Below, piece after piece: positions 34,801-47,272 of a stretch of 64,000 nt of DNA. Both the position numbers and the translations under genes were made by a program. The notes under the pieces are model-generated. The model saw only the letters and a list, made by a program, of their open reading frames with translations, was not told the DNA's origin and did not search any database. Every line of letters starts with the position of its first letter. The stretch's first letter is position 1. Source of the DNA: Lophium mytilinum. Taxonomy: Eukaryota; Ascomycota; Dothideomycetes; Mytilinidiales; Mytilinidiaceae. Location: assembly GCA_010093605.1 (NCBI GenBank), contig MU004187.1, positions 1,310,018-1,374,017 of the forward strand. The letters are read 5' to 3'.

Positions 34801-37800
34801 GTTCATGGCAAGTACTCTGCCGAGGACTTTGATGACGACCTGCGCAATGTTCTTCGGAGATGCGGCTGTAAAGGAGAGAAGATTTGCTTCATTATGGACG
34901 AATCGAATGTCCTCGACTCTGGGTTCCTTGAGCGCATGAACACCTTGCTTGCCAATGCTGAGGTACCCGGTCTGTTCGAAGGAGATGAGTACGCATCTCT
35001 CATGACGGCTTGTAAAGAGGGTGCACAGCGACAAGGCCTTCTGTTGGACTCTCAGGAAGAGCTGTACAAATGGTTCACGCAGCAAATTGTGAAGAATCTC
35101 CACGTGGTCTTCACAATGAACCCCCCAGAGGAAGGATTATCATCCAAAGCCGCCACAAGTCCGGCCTTGTTCAATCGATGCGTTCTTAACTGGTTCGGAG
35201 ACTGGTCTGACCAAGCTCTCTTCCAAGTCGGCTCTGAGCTCACACAGTCCGTCGATTTGGACCGCGCGAACTTTACTGCTCCCGATAGCATACCAGTTTC
35301 TTACCGTGGGCTCGCCTTACCACCATCACATCGCGAGGCCGTTGTCAATGCTATGGTGTATATTCACTATTCTCTACACGGCTATAACAAGAGACTACAG
35401 ACCCAACAGAGCAGAATCACATATCTCACGCCAAGACACTTCCTCGATTTCGTTGCACAATACGTCAAGCTGTACAACGAGAAGAGAGAAGACCTTGAGG
35501 AGCAACAGCGACATCTCAACGTGGGGTTGGAAAAGTTACGTGAAACCGTGGACAAGGTTCGTGACCTGCGCAAGAGTTTAGCGGAGAAGAAGAGTCAATT
35601 GGAGAGGAAGGATATTGAGGCCAACGAGAAGCTGCAACGCATGCTTGCTGATCAGCAAGATGCCGAACGACGAAAAGTAGAAGCCTCGGAGACCCAGGCT
35701 CTCTTGGAGAAGGCAGAAATAGAGATTGCAAATCGCAGAGAAGTTGTGATGAACGATCTAGCAGATGCAGAGCCAGCCGTCATTGAGGCCAAGAAAAGCG
35801 TTTCGAATATCAAGCGACAGCATCTCACGGAAGTTCGGTCTATGCAAAAGCCTCCAGTTGGTGTCAGACTCGCCCTTGAAGCAGTCTGCACTCTCCTAGG
35901 TCACAAGGTGGACGATTGGAAGGCAATCATCGCGATCGTGCGAAAAGACGAGTTCATTCACAACATCATCAACTACGACAACGAGAAACAGATGACTCGA
36001 AACTCTCGATTGAAGATGCAAAATGAATATATCTCGAACCCAGGCTTTACTTTTGAGAAGGTCAATCATGCTAGTAAAGCATGTGGTCCGCTTGTACAGT
36101 GGGTCACAGCTCAAGTCAAGTATTCCGAGATCCTGGATAAAGTTGGACCCCTGCGCGAGGAGGTCGGCCAGCTTGAAGAAGACGCTCAACAAAAGAGACA
36201 GGCTGCGGAGGATACGAGGGAAGAAATTAGGGCACTCGAAGACAGCATTCTGAGATACAAGAAAGAGTACGCCGCACTAATCAGTGAAACCCAAGCCATC
36301 AAGTCCGAAATGGAGAGGGTCCAGTCCAAGGTCGATCGAAGTGTCCGTCTGCTCGACAGTCTATCATCTGAAAGAATTCGCTGGGAAGAGAGCAGCAAGT
36401 CCTTCGAGACTCAAATTGACACTATCGTCGGAGACGTTCTTGTGGCCGCTGCGTTCATTGCTTATGGCGGCTACTATGACCAACAATACCGGAAGTCTAT
36501 GATGGACGATTGGCTCCATCACCTATCTCTTTCAGGGATCAGCTTCAAAGCTCACAATCCGGTCACAGAGTACCTCTCTACTGCAGACGAGAGGCTGACA
36601 TGGCAACGCAATACACTGCCTGTGGACGATCTGTGTACAGAGAATGCCATCATTTTGAAGAGGTTCAACCGATATCCTCTAATCATCGATCCTTCTGGTC
36701 GAACAGTCGAGTTTTTGCAGAACGAATGCAAAGACCGCCGGCTCACTGTCACCAGTTTCCTCGATGATTCCTTCACGAAACAGCTTGAGAGTTCATTGCG
36801 ATTCGGTAATCCAATTCTTATCCAGGACGCGGAACATCTCGATCCTATTTTAAATCATGTTCTCAACAAGGAGTACCAGAAGACTGGAGGACGTGTTCTT
36901 ATCCAGCTCGGAAAGCAGGAAATCGATTTCTCGCCTTCATTCAGGCTGTACCTTTCGACCAGAGATCCTTCGGCAACATTCGCCCCCGACATCTGCAGTC
37001 GGACAACTTTCGTCAACTTCACGGTCACCCAGAGCAGTTTGCAGACTCAGACACTCAACGAAGTTTTGAAGTCCGAACGACCTGACGTAGACGAGCGACG
37101 ATCCAACCTTATCAAGATGCAAGGAGAGTTCAGCGTGCATTTGCGACAACTGGAGAAGCGGCTGCTTCAAGCCCTGAACGAGTCCCGCGGAAATATCCTA
37201 GACGATGACCACGTCATTCAAACCCTCGAAACCTTAAAGAAAGAAGCCGGAGAGATCACTGCAAAGGCAGCTGAAACCGAGGGCGTCATGACAGAAGTGG
37301 AGAACATCACGCTGCAATACACCGTCATTGCTCGATCTTGCTCTGCGATTTTCGCTGTGCTAGAACAGCTGCATCATATCAACCATTTCTACCAGTTCTC
37401 ACTCAAGTATTTCACGGATATCTTCGAGGCAGTCCTACAACGCGTCAAGATACCGGGCCAAGCTGGGAAATACACGAGTCGCATCGATCACATCCTCAGC
37501 GAACTCTTCGTTGATGCGTACCGTCGCACATCTTTGTCCCTTTTGCAAAAAGATCGCGTCATGCTCGCCATGCTTCTTGTTCAGGCCGCTCCATACAAAA
37601 TGGACAAGAGTCTCATCGATCTAATCCTTGACAAGGACTTAGAGGGGGTCGACGTCTCCACGGAAGTGGACCGTAGGGATGAAGTCCTGGTACGCGCTAG
37701 CAAACTACCTCTGTTCAAGAACGACCTAGAAGCCATAGATGCTACAGCCTGGGACCAGTTTTTGAGTGAAGAGATAGCAGAGGACTTCGTACCCCAGGCT

Positions 37801-39000
37801 TGGTCTGCAGATATAGAACGGCTTGATCGACAGCTCCGATCGCTGGTACTCATGAAGCTCTTCCGAGTCGACCGATTTGTTCCGGCCGTAGAACGCTTTG
37901 TCGCTGAGGTGTTCGGCGAGGGACTCATGGACTCGAGCGGTGACCTAAGCGATATTGTCAAACAAGTCACAGCCAGGACACCTGTTGCACTCAGCTCCAG
38001 TCCCGGATTCGACGCAAGCTACAAGGTCGACAATCTCGTTGAGAGAGAGCACGCTACTTGCACCAATATCGCCATGGGCTCCAACGAAGGAGTCGCAAGT
38101 GCGGACAAGGCCATCAGCAACGCGGCTGCCACAGGATCATGGGTTCTCGTCAAGAATGTTCACCTAGCCCCAACGTGGCTCCAAAGCTTAGAGAAACGAC
38201 TCGATTCACTTAAGCCTCACCCGGATTTCAGGCTGTTCTTGTCAATGGAGTCCAGTCCGAAAATACCCGTCAATCTCCTCCGTGCATCTCGAGTCTTATC
38301 GTACGAGCAACCAGCAGGAATCAGAGCAAACATGAAGGACTCCCTCTCTTCTATGGCCGAACGGGCGACGAAGCAGCCGGTAGAGAAAGCCAGGATCTAC
38401 CTCTTGCTCTCTTTCCTCCACGCCGTTGTTCAAGAACGATTACGGTACGCTCCCAGCCTTGGCTGGAAGGGCTTCTGGGAGTTCAACGACAGCGATGTAA
38501 GTCTGCCCCGCCACCGTCTACAGCTCACACACTAACAACAATCACAGTACGAATGCTGCGCCTTTGTAATCGACACCTGGATCGACTCCGTCGCCCTCGG
38601 CCGCACCAACGTCGCTCCCAAGAACATCCCATGGGAGATGCTCCGCACCCTGATCACAGAAATGTACGGCGGCAAGATCGACGACGAGCATGACTTCCGC
38701 GCGCTCACGCAGCTCGTGGACGCCACAATGACGCCCGCGGCGTTCGAGGAGAACTTTATGATTGTTAAGGACAGCGAGCACAGTCGCGGCCTGGCGCTGC
38801 CCAGCACGACGGGCTGGCGCGACTTTATGGGCTGGGTGCAGGGCCTGCCGGAGCGCGAGCCGCCGACGTACCTCGGACTGCCGGCCAATGCGGAGAAGCT
38901 GCTGCTGGTGGGGCAGGCGAATGAGATGGTGCGGAATTTGGGGTTGATTATGAATATGCTCGATGAAGGCGAGCAGGTGATGGCGGAGGCGGAGGCTTAA
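25873..39000 (+). CDS. nudA: cytoplasmic dynein heavy chain
   Basis: Exon 25873-38496 joins 38548-39000 over a 51-nt intron to give 4358 residues, similar to Aspergillus NUDA and Neurospora RO-1. It is the minus-end microtubule motor for nuclear migration and for endosome and spindle transport. The N-terminal tail and linker precede four P-loops: AAA1 GPAGTGKT at about 1950, AAA2 GSSGSGKS at 2244, AAA3 GPPGSGKT at 2609 and AAA4 GVSGSGKT at 2951. The stalk coiled coils lie near 3200-3300 and 3425-3530, flanking the microtubule-binding tip ([20 protein letters not shown] near 3326). AAA6 ends with [12 protein letters not shown] and [15 protein letters not shown]. Only about 30 residues follow, so the C-terminal domain of animal dynein (about 300 residues) is missing. 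I saw no homologous sequence downstream. The ATG at 25873 has good context (CAACATGGA). Confidence 0.98.
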
Positions 39001-39471
39001 GTCCACGGCGGGCTTGGGCGGTTGTGAAAATTGCTTTTCTTTTGTTTTGTTCCGGCTTTATATCCATCGTTTTCGCTGGCTCGCGGGTGGAAGGCGTGAG
39101 TGGGATTGCATCTGGCAAGGCGAGGCTTCTTCGGTATGGAGGATTACAGGAGTATTGGGGTTTTTTGGGCGGCTGAGAGAGCGAGAAGAAAGAGACAGAG
39201 GGGGAGAATGAGCGAAGAACAGTTTATACCCGATCCAACAAATTCTTTTCTTTTCCCTTTGTATTTTGATAGCTTCACAGTTGCAAGCGTTTGTACTAGA
39301 TTGTAATCAAGAGACACTTTCTTTCAATATCTGACACTTGCTATTCTAAACATTTTCGTAACCTCGTGACTCGTGCCGTGATAACGGAATGGGGCAATGG
39401 GACCCTTGCTAAATGCTACAACGCTTCACTGCCGACATAAAAAAGAATCGGCACGTGACCTGTACCACTCC
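39001..39471. other. convergent 3' intergenic region
   Basis: 471 bp between the dynein stop (+) and the glucoamylase stop (-). A T-rich stretch (39035-39060) and AT-rich DNA at 39225-39360 fit transcription ends. None of the short frames here looks like missing dynein C-terminal sequence. Confidence 0.5.
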
Positions 39472-41080
39472 TCAAACCCTCCCCCTTGCTCTCACAGCTT
39501 GCAAAAACGCCCCGTAACTCCACGTCAAATCCCTCGCGCCCCGCTCGAATCCCGTCACTCGGTCGAACTGCTCGCTGAGCGAGCCCTCGGCATCTGTATG
39601 CGTCTTCACCACTTCTAAGAAGCCATCGCCGACGCTCTTCAACCGTTCCAGCACATCCGCAAACAAGTCATCATTGGAGCCGTAGGTTCCTGGCTTGAGA
39701 TCCGCAAAGGACGGCGCGTCAGCCAATAGAGCTTCCCAGAACGGCATCCCTAATTCCGTGACCTCCAACTCGTGCGTTAGTTGTAGATGCGCAGCGACGC
39801 GGTACAGAATCTCAGATGCAGAGGACGTGCAGAGGAACCACGGGTTGCCGCCAAAGGGCGTGGTGCCGTAGCCGTCGTAGACGTCCTCGGGGTAGCGTCC
39901 TAGTCCCACGCCTCCGAGGGGAAGGGTCTCTTCTGGGGAGGCCGGGGGCGCGGAGTTGATGGGGAAGCGGTTGCGTTGGTCGTAGACGAGGGCGAGGAGG
40001 GAGACGAGGATTTCGTCGGAGTAGGGGGCGTAGAGGGGCGTGCCGGGCACGGTATTGTTAGCTGCGGGGGAGCCGTGAAGGGAGCCGAGGAGGATGCCGC
40101 AGTCGAGCCCGGAGCGGGGGCTGGATAGGGTTTCGACGAGGTGGCCCTTGGAGGAGTCCCAGAAGGTGGGGATGAATTCCTCGAGTAGGGTGGCTTGTTG
40201 CGTGTACCAGGCTGCGGCGCCGGAGTCGTGGAACGCGAGGGCGAGTAAGGTGCCTTCGCGCAGAGCGCGGAGTTGCACCATTGCGGTGAAGAAGTGCAGG
40301 CCTTGGACTTCTTCCCACAGATCGAAGCCGGATGCGTTCCAGTAGTGCGAGACATATTCGAGGTCGGCTTTTATAATGCTGTTGGCGGGCATGTGGGCGT
40401 CGTAGAGGGGCTTGAACCAATCGGGGCCCTCGTCACTGGTCCAGAGAGAGGGGTTAGAAGAGTTGTAGGCGCGAAGATAGGACATGAGGGTTATAGCGCG
40501 GAGGGCGGGTCCGTCACGCTGGGGACGTCCCCAGGAACCGACAAAGGGGCTGCCATCTGCTTCGAATTTGGGTTCGCCTAGCCCCGAGAGGTCCAAAAAC
40601 GAGCCAGAGGGGTTATTCGTGTGTTGAAGTTCATCTTGTAGGGAGGCATAGGCGTTAAGAATGATCTCAAGTTTGGAAGATAGAGGGTCGAACGGGTCGT
40701 CTGCGTACAGGTCCACTAAGGTGGAGGTAGTGATCGCTGCGTCTCGAACCCCTAGAAGATAGCTTGTTAGTCTGGTGGTTTGTAGAAGAGTTGAAACACT
40801 AACATTGGTAGTAGTAATCAGGGTGGTTCTTTGACGGGCTTGCTATTACAGAGCCTGGGGCGGCATCAGGCACATTCCGCCCAAATGGTGCGACATTTGC
40901 CAGAAGATTGTCCAGAGCAATGTCCTCTTCCCTTTGTAACCACTCGTCCAGCGAGTATTGGGGCTTTTGTTGCAGTGGGCTCTGCTCGATGGCGGCGACG
41001 TGCGGGAACGGCGGGAGGGCGAGGGCAAAGGCGTACAGGACGAGGTAAGCTGCGAAGAGTAAGGGCACTAGAAGGGTCAT
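39472..41080 (-). CDS. glucoamylase, glycoside hydrolase family 15, without starch-binding domain
   Basis: Exons 40804-41080 and 39472-40751 (52-nt GT-AG intron) encode 518 residues. A hydrophobic N-terminus (MTLLVPLLFAAYLVLYAFAL) is a signal peptide or anchor. The joined frame gives PDYYYQWVRDAAITTSTLVD, then GLGEPKFEADGSPFVGSWGR and PQRDGPALRA, GFDLWEEVQG with the general acid at E239, GRYPEDVYDGYG, NPWFLCTSS and, near the end, the general base E486 in LSEQFDR followed by ARDLTWSYGAFL. These are the GH15 catalytic signatures. The enzyme releases glucose from starch and glycogen ends. The protein ends right after the catalytic domain, with no linker or CBM20. An in-frame ATG 39 nt upstream (MFRPHRL) would slightly lengthen the leader. 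Confidence 0.95.
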
Positions 41081-41931
41081 GGTGAAGGTGCCAGAAGGCA
41101 GACGATGGGGTCTAAACACGTCTAGAATAAGAATACAGGGTAGAAGAGATTGAAACGTCTATTACGAAGAGTATGTACACAGAAAGGAAGCAAACGGGAA
41201 CATGTCACTAGGGCGGGCGGTAATGTTAAGGAATGAGACAGCAAAGTGTACTCGGCACATGGCCAGCTCGGGCATGGTAGGCAGCACCGGCATCATGGCG
41301 CTGACGATGTTGGCCGGCCTCGCGAGACCTTGGTGGTGGCGGAGGCCAGTAGGAGTGGGCCAGCTTTGGGATGTGAAGGAGTGACGTGTGCGGGTGACTG
41401 CCAGGACTTCACGAACGAAGCCCGAAAGGCCAATCACGGGATGCCAGGGGCCAAGACGCTTTGCATTTGTTTGTCGTGTGACTGCCCGCTGTGCCCTTGT
41501 GCCTCCGCCTGCCCACCCGGCCGAGGCAGGTCCGCCGTCAGTATGGCTGCCACTGCTGCGATCGGCTCGGTTCCTGCAGAGCGGCGGTGACGGCATCATG
41601 GGACTGCACTCTTTGTGTTCCTGACCGTTCAGCACGTGATATGCCGAGTCAGCACATGTGGGTTCCAGCATTATACAGCTGCATCAGCATGAGATTTCGT
41701 CTCTGTGGGTAGTGGAGATATGTCGTCTGCACGAATGCAATTTCAATAATGATCAAGGAGAATTAGAATTTTCTATGCCGAATACAAAAGAAAGAACACT
41801 GAAAAGCAAGATAGCAGGTTTTCAATGCAATGCTCGCTGCCCCGGATGCTAATCAAACAGTGCCAGACGCCTTGAAGCCAGGGTATCGTGAGTCAAATAA
41901 ACCCCTCCATTCTCTCAATTCAACCCCTTCA
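41081..41931. other. intergenic region upstream of glucoamylase
   Basis: About 850 bp between two minus-strand genes: the glucoamylase promoter and the 3' end of the membrane protein gene. Frames up to about 170 codons exist on the minus strand but are low in family-like sequence. No repeat or RNA gene was found. Confidence 0.45.
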
Positions 41932-43137
41932 TCAGATTGTTTGCTTGTTGTCACCACCGATCGCCTTCTCCTCATCAATCGGCGGTTGCTTCGGGGTGGA
42001 CGCAGACTTCTTCTCTGCATCGCCAGACCTTGGCACATCCTCATCTTCCACATCATCAAACGTCTCCTCCTCAGTGTAGACCCTGCTGAGTTGCCTCTGG
42101 GGCTTTTCCTCCTCGCCATTCTGCGTCTGGCCCGCGGCGTACGATCCCGGCCCTTTCGCGCCGTCGGGGATGTGGAATCTCAGGTCGATTCTCAAGATGG
42201 CGTAGAGATATACAACGATGATCTCAACGACAAAGTTGAAGACGTAGAAGCATGCCCGGGAGAAATAACCTGGAAGGGGCTCCGTCCGAGGTACCGGAGT
42301 TTTCCATGACGTTCCGCAGCGGTACCAAGCACCAAGCGTCACGCTGAAAGCTGCTGCAAGGAGTACGATAACCTTTGTTCTGAAGCGACCTTGGCCAAAC
42401 TTTTCGACTCGTGTTTTGCGAGGTACCAGAAGGCCGAAAATGACCATTGGAATGGGCAGAAAGGAGATTATAGCCAGGAAGGTGGCGCCGTAGAGCTGGA
42501 GGCTGCGATCTATTTTACGCGTCCTAGGCCGAAGCGTGTAGAAAGATTCCACTGTTCCGGTAATGACAATGGCCAGGGTGAGAACAATCAGGACATAAAG
42601 AGCCTTTAGTGCTAGCGAGAAGGTACGATGCCAGCCAAAATGAGGATGCGCAGCACGTAGGAGGCGCTGTGCGAAGACCAGATTGATGACAAAGATGAGC
42701 AGTACGCCAGCCGCCACGAAAATTGAGGCGGCGATAGCGAGTCGGATGTTATGCGGCAAGCAGACAGAGGCAATGCGGAGGATGCAAGTGACGGTTCGGG
42801 CCATGCAGAAACCTATTCACTGCGTCAGACTTGTTCGTAGAGATTGACGTCGCATCAAAGTTCTTACCGAAGAGTACCGCAGAGAAAAGAAATTTATGTC
42901 CACGTCTTCTGTTTAGTTGGAAAATAGTCATGTGAGTCGCTGCTCCGCAGACGTAGAAGACAAGCAGCACCGCTGTTATGGGTACGTCGATATTTTTCTC
43001 GGCTTTCCCGCCCAAAGCCCATACCATGGGCAGCCAAGGGGGGCCTGAACTGGCCTAGAAAGGCAATTGTTTAGTTGGTTGTAAAAGTTGGGCGCTAGAG
43101 TGCAATTTACCTGGCTGGGAGGCATTTTAGAAGCCAT
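41932..43137 (-). CDS. multi-pass membrane protein, DUF3112-like
   Basis: Three exons (43111-43137, 42868-43054, 41932-42812) with GT-AG introns give 364 residues. About seven hydrophobic segments are visible: PITAVLLVFYVCGAATHM, LFSAVLFGFCMARTVTCILR, LAIAASIFVAAGVLLIFVIN, ALYVLIVLTLAIVITGTV, ATFLAIISFLPIPMVIFGLL, KVIVLLAAAFSVTLGAWY and FYVFNFVVEIIVVYLYAILR. The C-terminal ~70 residues are hydrophilic and acidic (EEETFDDVEDEDVP). The layout, the N-terminal WLPMVWALGG and FCMARTxTCxLR resemble the fungal DUF3112 family of unknown function, some of which look like seven-helix receptors or transporters. I rely on general resemblance. The start ATG (43137) has an ideal context (GCCATGGCT). An in-frame upstream ATG is less likely. 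Confidence 0.82.
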
Positions 43138-44150
43138 GGCTACGCTCAAACCCTTGGATACCAGATCACCTCGCGGTAGATAACCTCGTACTTCGTACAA
43201 TCGAGTGTTATGAAGGGGGGGCGGTCTCGACTACGTCAAAGGGGCCCTTTTATAGCGAGATAAAGAGAAGACGGGCGCGAGAGTTGAAGGTGCAGGTCGA
43301 CGTGATGTAGTACTTGCAAGAATTGGGGTGCAGTGAAACAAGAGGCGAAGGAAGAGTCTGAAGTGTCAAGCGTCACAGCTGTCGAAGAGGGTTGTCGAGT
43401 GTGGCGTGAAGGCGGGTCACGCCTGTTATATGGAAGTGAAACCTAGAACGGTCGGGCTCGTGGCACGCCGACCAGAAGCGCATTGGCAAGCTTGCGGGCA
43501 AGGTACAAACGGTCGAAGGGCAGATTGCGCTCGTCGTACAATGTAGCTACGAGATACCGGCCGAGAGGTCGGGCACGTCCCGAACACACGGCGACGGGAG
43601 CTCTTCCAAGATTCGGTCCCCTAAGATTCTTGCGCCGACATCTCTATGGTGGAGTTAGTAATTGCACTGGCGCTGTTGGGACAGAGGGGCAGTATTGGTC
43701 CGCGGGAAAGGTCACTCGGCGTCTCGTCAAATCGGTCGGCGGTGATAAAAGCGCGAAGGGCGAACCATCGGCATTCCGATTGAATTTTGCCGATTGCGGC
43801 CGAGTACGCACCGAGTGACTGGCGTTGAAGCAGTTTGCGAGTCGAGACAGATACGCTATACCCTACGTTAGGCAAGATGGAGAGACTAATCGGTGGCCTC
43901 TGTGAGGTCGTCTTACCGTTCGATTACATGTCCTATGATATTACCAGATCTATCCGTATGTAAGATGCTCTTATCCCTGTCGCTCTTACCGTATTCATCC
44001 TAGCGCGTGTAAGAGCGAACCAGGCACGCCAGGGCTCTCTTCAACACCATGCCAAGCATCACTACAAGCTCTTCACCATAACAACACGTCCATGTGATGC
44101 TTCGTCCTTAACCTAAATACCATGTGCGCTTAAGTGCCTCAACCTATACA
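43138..44150. promoter_or_regulatory. long divergent intergenic region
   Basis: About 1 kb between the membrane protein (-) and the helicase (+), so it should hold both promoters. A run of seven Gs (43215-43221) and a G/C-rich, ORF-containing stretch at 43450-43820 stand out, but the frames there match nothing I know. No tRNA or repeat was seen. Confidence 0.4.
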
Positions 44151-46344
44151 ATGGCGGAGCAAGAGATCGGCTCTTCATACATTGCTTCACTCTACAAACC
44201 GCCCGCCTTGCTCCCCATTGCTCGCCATCGCGATGCTCTCCTCTATCTCATCGAAACTTTCCCAGTCACTATTGTTGTAGGCCAGACTGGCAGTGGTAAG
44301 ACGACACAGATCCCACAGTATCTCGACCAGGCAGGATGGTCCTCGAAAGAAAAATGCATCGCGGTTACGCAGGTAGGTCAGTCGGCGCTGTATATAACGT
44401 CCATGTAGTACTTTCAGCAAGCTGACTGTGTGTAAAAGCCGCGCCGAGTAGCCGCAACAACAGTAGCAACCAGAGTGGCAGAGGAAATGAGATGCAAGCT
44501 AGGTCAAGAAGTTCGCAAACCCAATTATCGTCCCTAGAACTACTACTTATGGACTATAGGTTGGCTATTCTATCCGCTTTGAGGATGCCACATCTGCTGC
44601 TACGCGTATTAAGTTTTTAACTGATGGTCTGCTGCTCAGAGAAGCTTTGGTCGACCCCCTTCTCTCCCGTTACTCTGTCATTATGGTAGATGAGGCCCAC
44701 GAACGCTCATTAAGCTCCGACATCCTCCTAGGCCTTTTAAAGAAGATTAGGAAGAAGCGCTCCGACCTCAGAATCGTAGTCAGTAGTGCGACGCTAGATG
44801 CGGAAAATTTCCTGCAATTCTTCGCTGGTGATTCTCAAGCTGAGAACGGCAACGGGGATTCCGAGCCAGGTGGTACCATCGGGCGCATCATCAGTCTGGA
44901 AGGCAGAATGTATCCGGTGGACATCCATTACCTCGAAGAACCAGCGGAAGATTACGTCGGAATAGCGGTAAAGACAGTCTTCGACATCCACTCCTCGGAG
45001 CCAGACGGCGATATCCTAATATTCCTCACCGGTCGCGAAGAAATCGAGACCGCTATCGACATGATTGCTGATAGAATGGGCACTCTCGCTCCCAACGCTC
45101 CGTCACTACAACCCCTTCCTCTCTATGCTGGCCTTACGACCGATCAACAAATGTACGTCTTTGAGCCAGCGCCCGAGAACACTCGCAAAATCATCCTCGC
45201 CACCAACATCGCCGAAGCATCTGTGACAATAGATGGCATAGTCTACGTCATTGACTGTGGATATGTCAAGCTCCGTGCGTACAACCCAGTGACCGGCATT
45301 GAGACGTTGACTGCGGTCCCCGTGTCCAAGGCTTCGGCGACCCAGCGTGCAGGAAGAGCAGGTCGTACCAAAGCAGGGAAATGCTATCGCCTGTTTACAG
45401 AACAAAGCTTCGAGAGCCTCGCCGAGTCGACTGTACCCGAGATCCAGCGCTCAAATCTCGCTCCAGTAGTCCTCCAGCTAAAGGCGTTGGGCATCGACAA
45501 CATCGCTCGTTTCGATTATCTAACCCCTCCTCCATCAGAGCTCATGGTGCGAGCTCTCGAACTTCTCTTCTCTCTCGGCGCTCTAGACGACTATGCTAGA
45601 CTCACTAAGCCACTTGGAACCCGCATGGCAGAGCTTTCCGTCGAACCCATGATGGGTAAAGTGCTTCTATCAGCCTCAAATTTCGACTGTCTGAGCGAAG
45701 CTCTATCTATAGCAGCAATGACGAGCCTCCAAGGCGCGGTGTGGTTCCATCATGAAGGTGAAAAGAAGTCTCAAGAAACTGCGCGTAGGAAATTTGCCGC
45801 AGAGGAGGGCGACCATTTGACTTTGTTAAATGTATATCAAGCATTCGTGACAAAGGGAAAGAAGGAGGCGAAATGGTGTCGCGACAACTACCTGAACTTC
45901 AAATCAATGACTCGAGCAGTGAGTATAAGAAACCAACTTAAGAGGTACTTGGAGAGGTTTGGAATCAACGTAGATGAGAGTCTGGGCAGGGATTCAACGG
46001 TCCTCAGAGCTGGGGCACTTGATAAGGCTGAGAAGATCCGCAGGTGTTTGACCTCTGGATTCTTTGCTCATGTTGCGAGGATGCAGCCGGATGGATCCTT
46101 CAGGACAGTCGATGGAGGGACAGTACTGCATGCACATCCAACCTCGCTGATGTTTGTAAGTGTGTTAGTGGTTCTAACATGAAAGTAGTACTAACAGGCT
46201 ATGTAGAATCGGAAGGCGGACTGGGTCATCTTTCACGAGGTCATGGAAACGGGAAATAAGACGTTCATACGGGATATCACCAAGATTGAGAAGGCGTGGT
46301 TGCTAGAATATGCACCGGAGTATTATCGCATAGCAAAGAGGTAA
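44151..46344 (+). CDS. DHX35: DEAH-box RNA helicase, DHX35-like
   Basis: Four exons (44151-44372, 44439-44510, 44560-46155, 46207-46344) encode 675 residues, the size of DHX35. The start MAEQEIGSSYIASLYKPPAL leads directly into the helicase core: Walker A GQTGSGKTT (44-52), TQPRRVAATTVATRVAEEM across splice 1, DEAH (142-145), the SAT motif (VVSSATLDAE), ILATNIAEASVTIDGI and the motif VI stretch QRAGRAGRTKAGKCYRL. HA2/OB-fold sequences follow, ending in the short final exon NRKADWVIFHEVMETG ... APEYYRIAKR. Human DHX35 is found in catalytic-step spliceosomes. The family unwinds RNA with ATP. The second intron uses a weak donor (GTTCGC at 44511), chosen because it restores GQEVGYSIRFED. Confidence 0.94.
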
Positions 46345-46443
46345 ATGAGACGTCCCCTCATTGAGGCCAACGCAGCTTCTTGAAACCATTACACACAATA
46401 TATACTCAAAAACACGCTCCGAAACACCATCAACTCTACAGAC

Positions 46444-47272
46444 TCATTTGAGTGCCTCGATGAACAGCTCACGCATCCCCTTCAAGAGAACACTAAACTC
46501 TCTGCACTCATTATAACGTTCCTGTACTCTGTCCACCTCCTCCTTCTCGATCTTTGGTCGGTAGTGGATAACTCTCACTTCTCTTTCCGATGTGTCAATC
46601 TCGAACCAAGCCTCCCGCTCCCACTCCCTTTCATTGATGTTGTTGAAGATGAATTTGATCCGGTCGTGGAGGCCCGCCCCATCGATCCTCATGCTCAGGT
46701 AGTTCTCCCAGAAATCCAACTCCGGGTCATTATGTCTCGCCTGGCCGTCAAGATAGCGTCGGTGCTTCAGCTGCGCTTCGCGCCTGGCTGAAACAGCCTT
46801 CTGAACCTCCGCGATCTGAGCCTTCAGGGTATCCCGGTTGGCAAGACGCTCGTCGCGTTGCTCAGTGAGTGTCGTGATAGCTGTGTGCATTTCTGCGGTT
46901 TCGGCAGACTCTTTCGCCAGGTTTTGGGCATGCGTAGTAGATTTGAGCGTGAGAATCTCGATGTCGCGCTTCTTCATTTTTTGGTCCTCTGTAGACGTAA
47001 ATATTAGCTATGCGCATGGGTATAACCGTAAGTGTCGTACCTTGAAGTTCGGCGACATTCATGCGGAAATGATTGCGCTCTTCCAAGACGCGCTTGCGTC
47101 CCTTGTCGATGAAGTCGTCGAAACGCGCAGTGAACTGGGCCATGCGCGAGCGTAGTTCCTCAAAGCCAAAGTTGATGCTGGGGAGCTGGTCGGCCATTGA
47201 GGGCGCTTCCGCAGAGGTGAGCGGTGGGCGCATGGTGCTGCCGGAGAGCGTAGGTTCGAACATAGTGCCCAT
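46444..47272 (-). CDS. SPC25: kinetochore protein Spc25, Ndc80 complex
   Basis: Two exons (47041-47272 and 46444-46988) joined by a 52-nt intron give 258 residues. An N-terminal segment (LPSINFGFEELRSRMAQFTA) is followed by a long coiled coil (about residues 70-165, rich in Glu, Lys, Gln and Arg, starting DKGRKRVLEERNHFRMNVAE). The C-terminal RWD-like globular domain contains LDFWENYLSMRIDGAGLHDR, IKFIFNNIN and VIHYRPKIEKEEVD. This is the Spc25 layout. It pairs with Spc24 at the centromere-proximal end of the Ndc80 complex. Only about 100 bp separate its stop from the helicase stop (convergent). It shares a 307-bp divergent promoter with RRN6. Confidence 0.93.

Noticed and set aside
41162-41671. 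169-codon minus-strand frame between glucoamylase and the membrane protein
   Set aside because: No domain or signal, and it lies in the expected glucoamylase promoter. Opposite-strand frames of similar length exist.
43483-43818. 111-codon frame in the divergent region before the helicase
   Set aside because: GC-rich, Arg/Gly-rich sequence with no recognisable domain, and an overlapping opposite-strand frame of similar quality.
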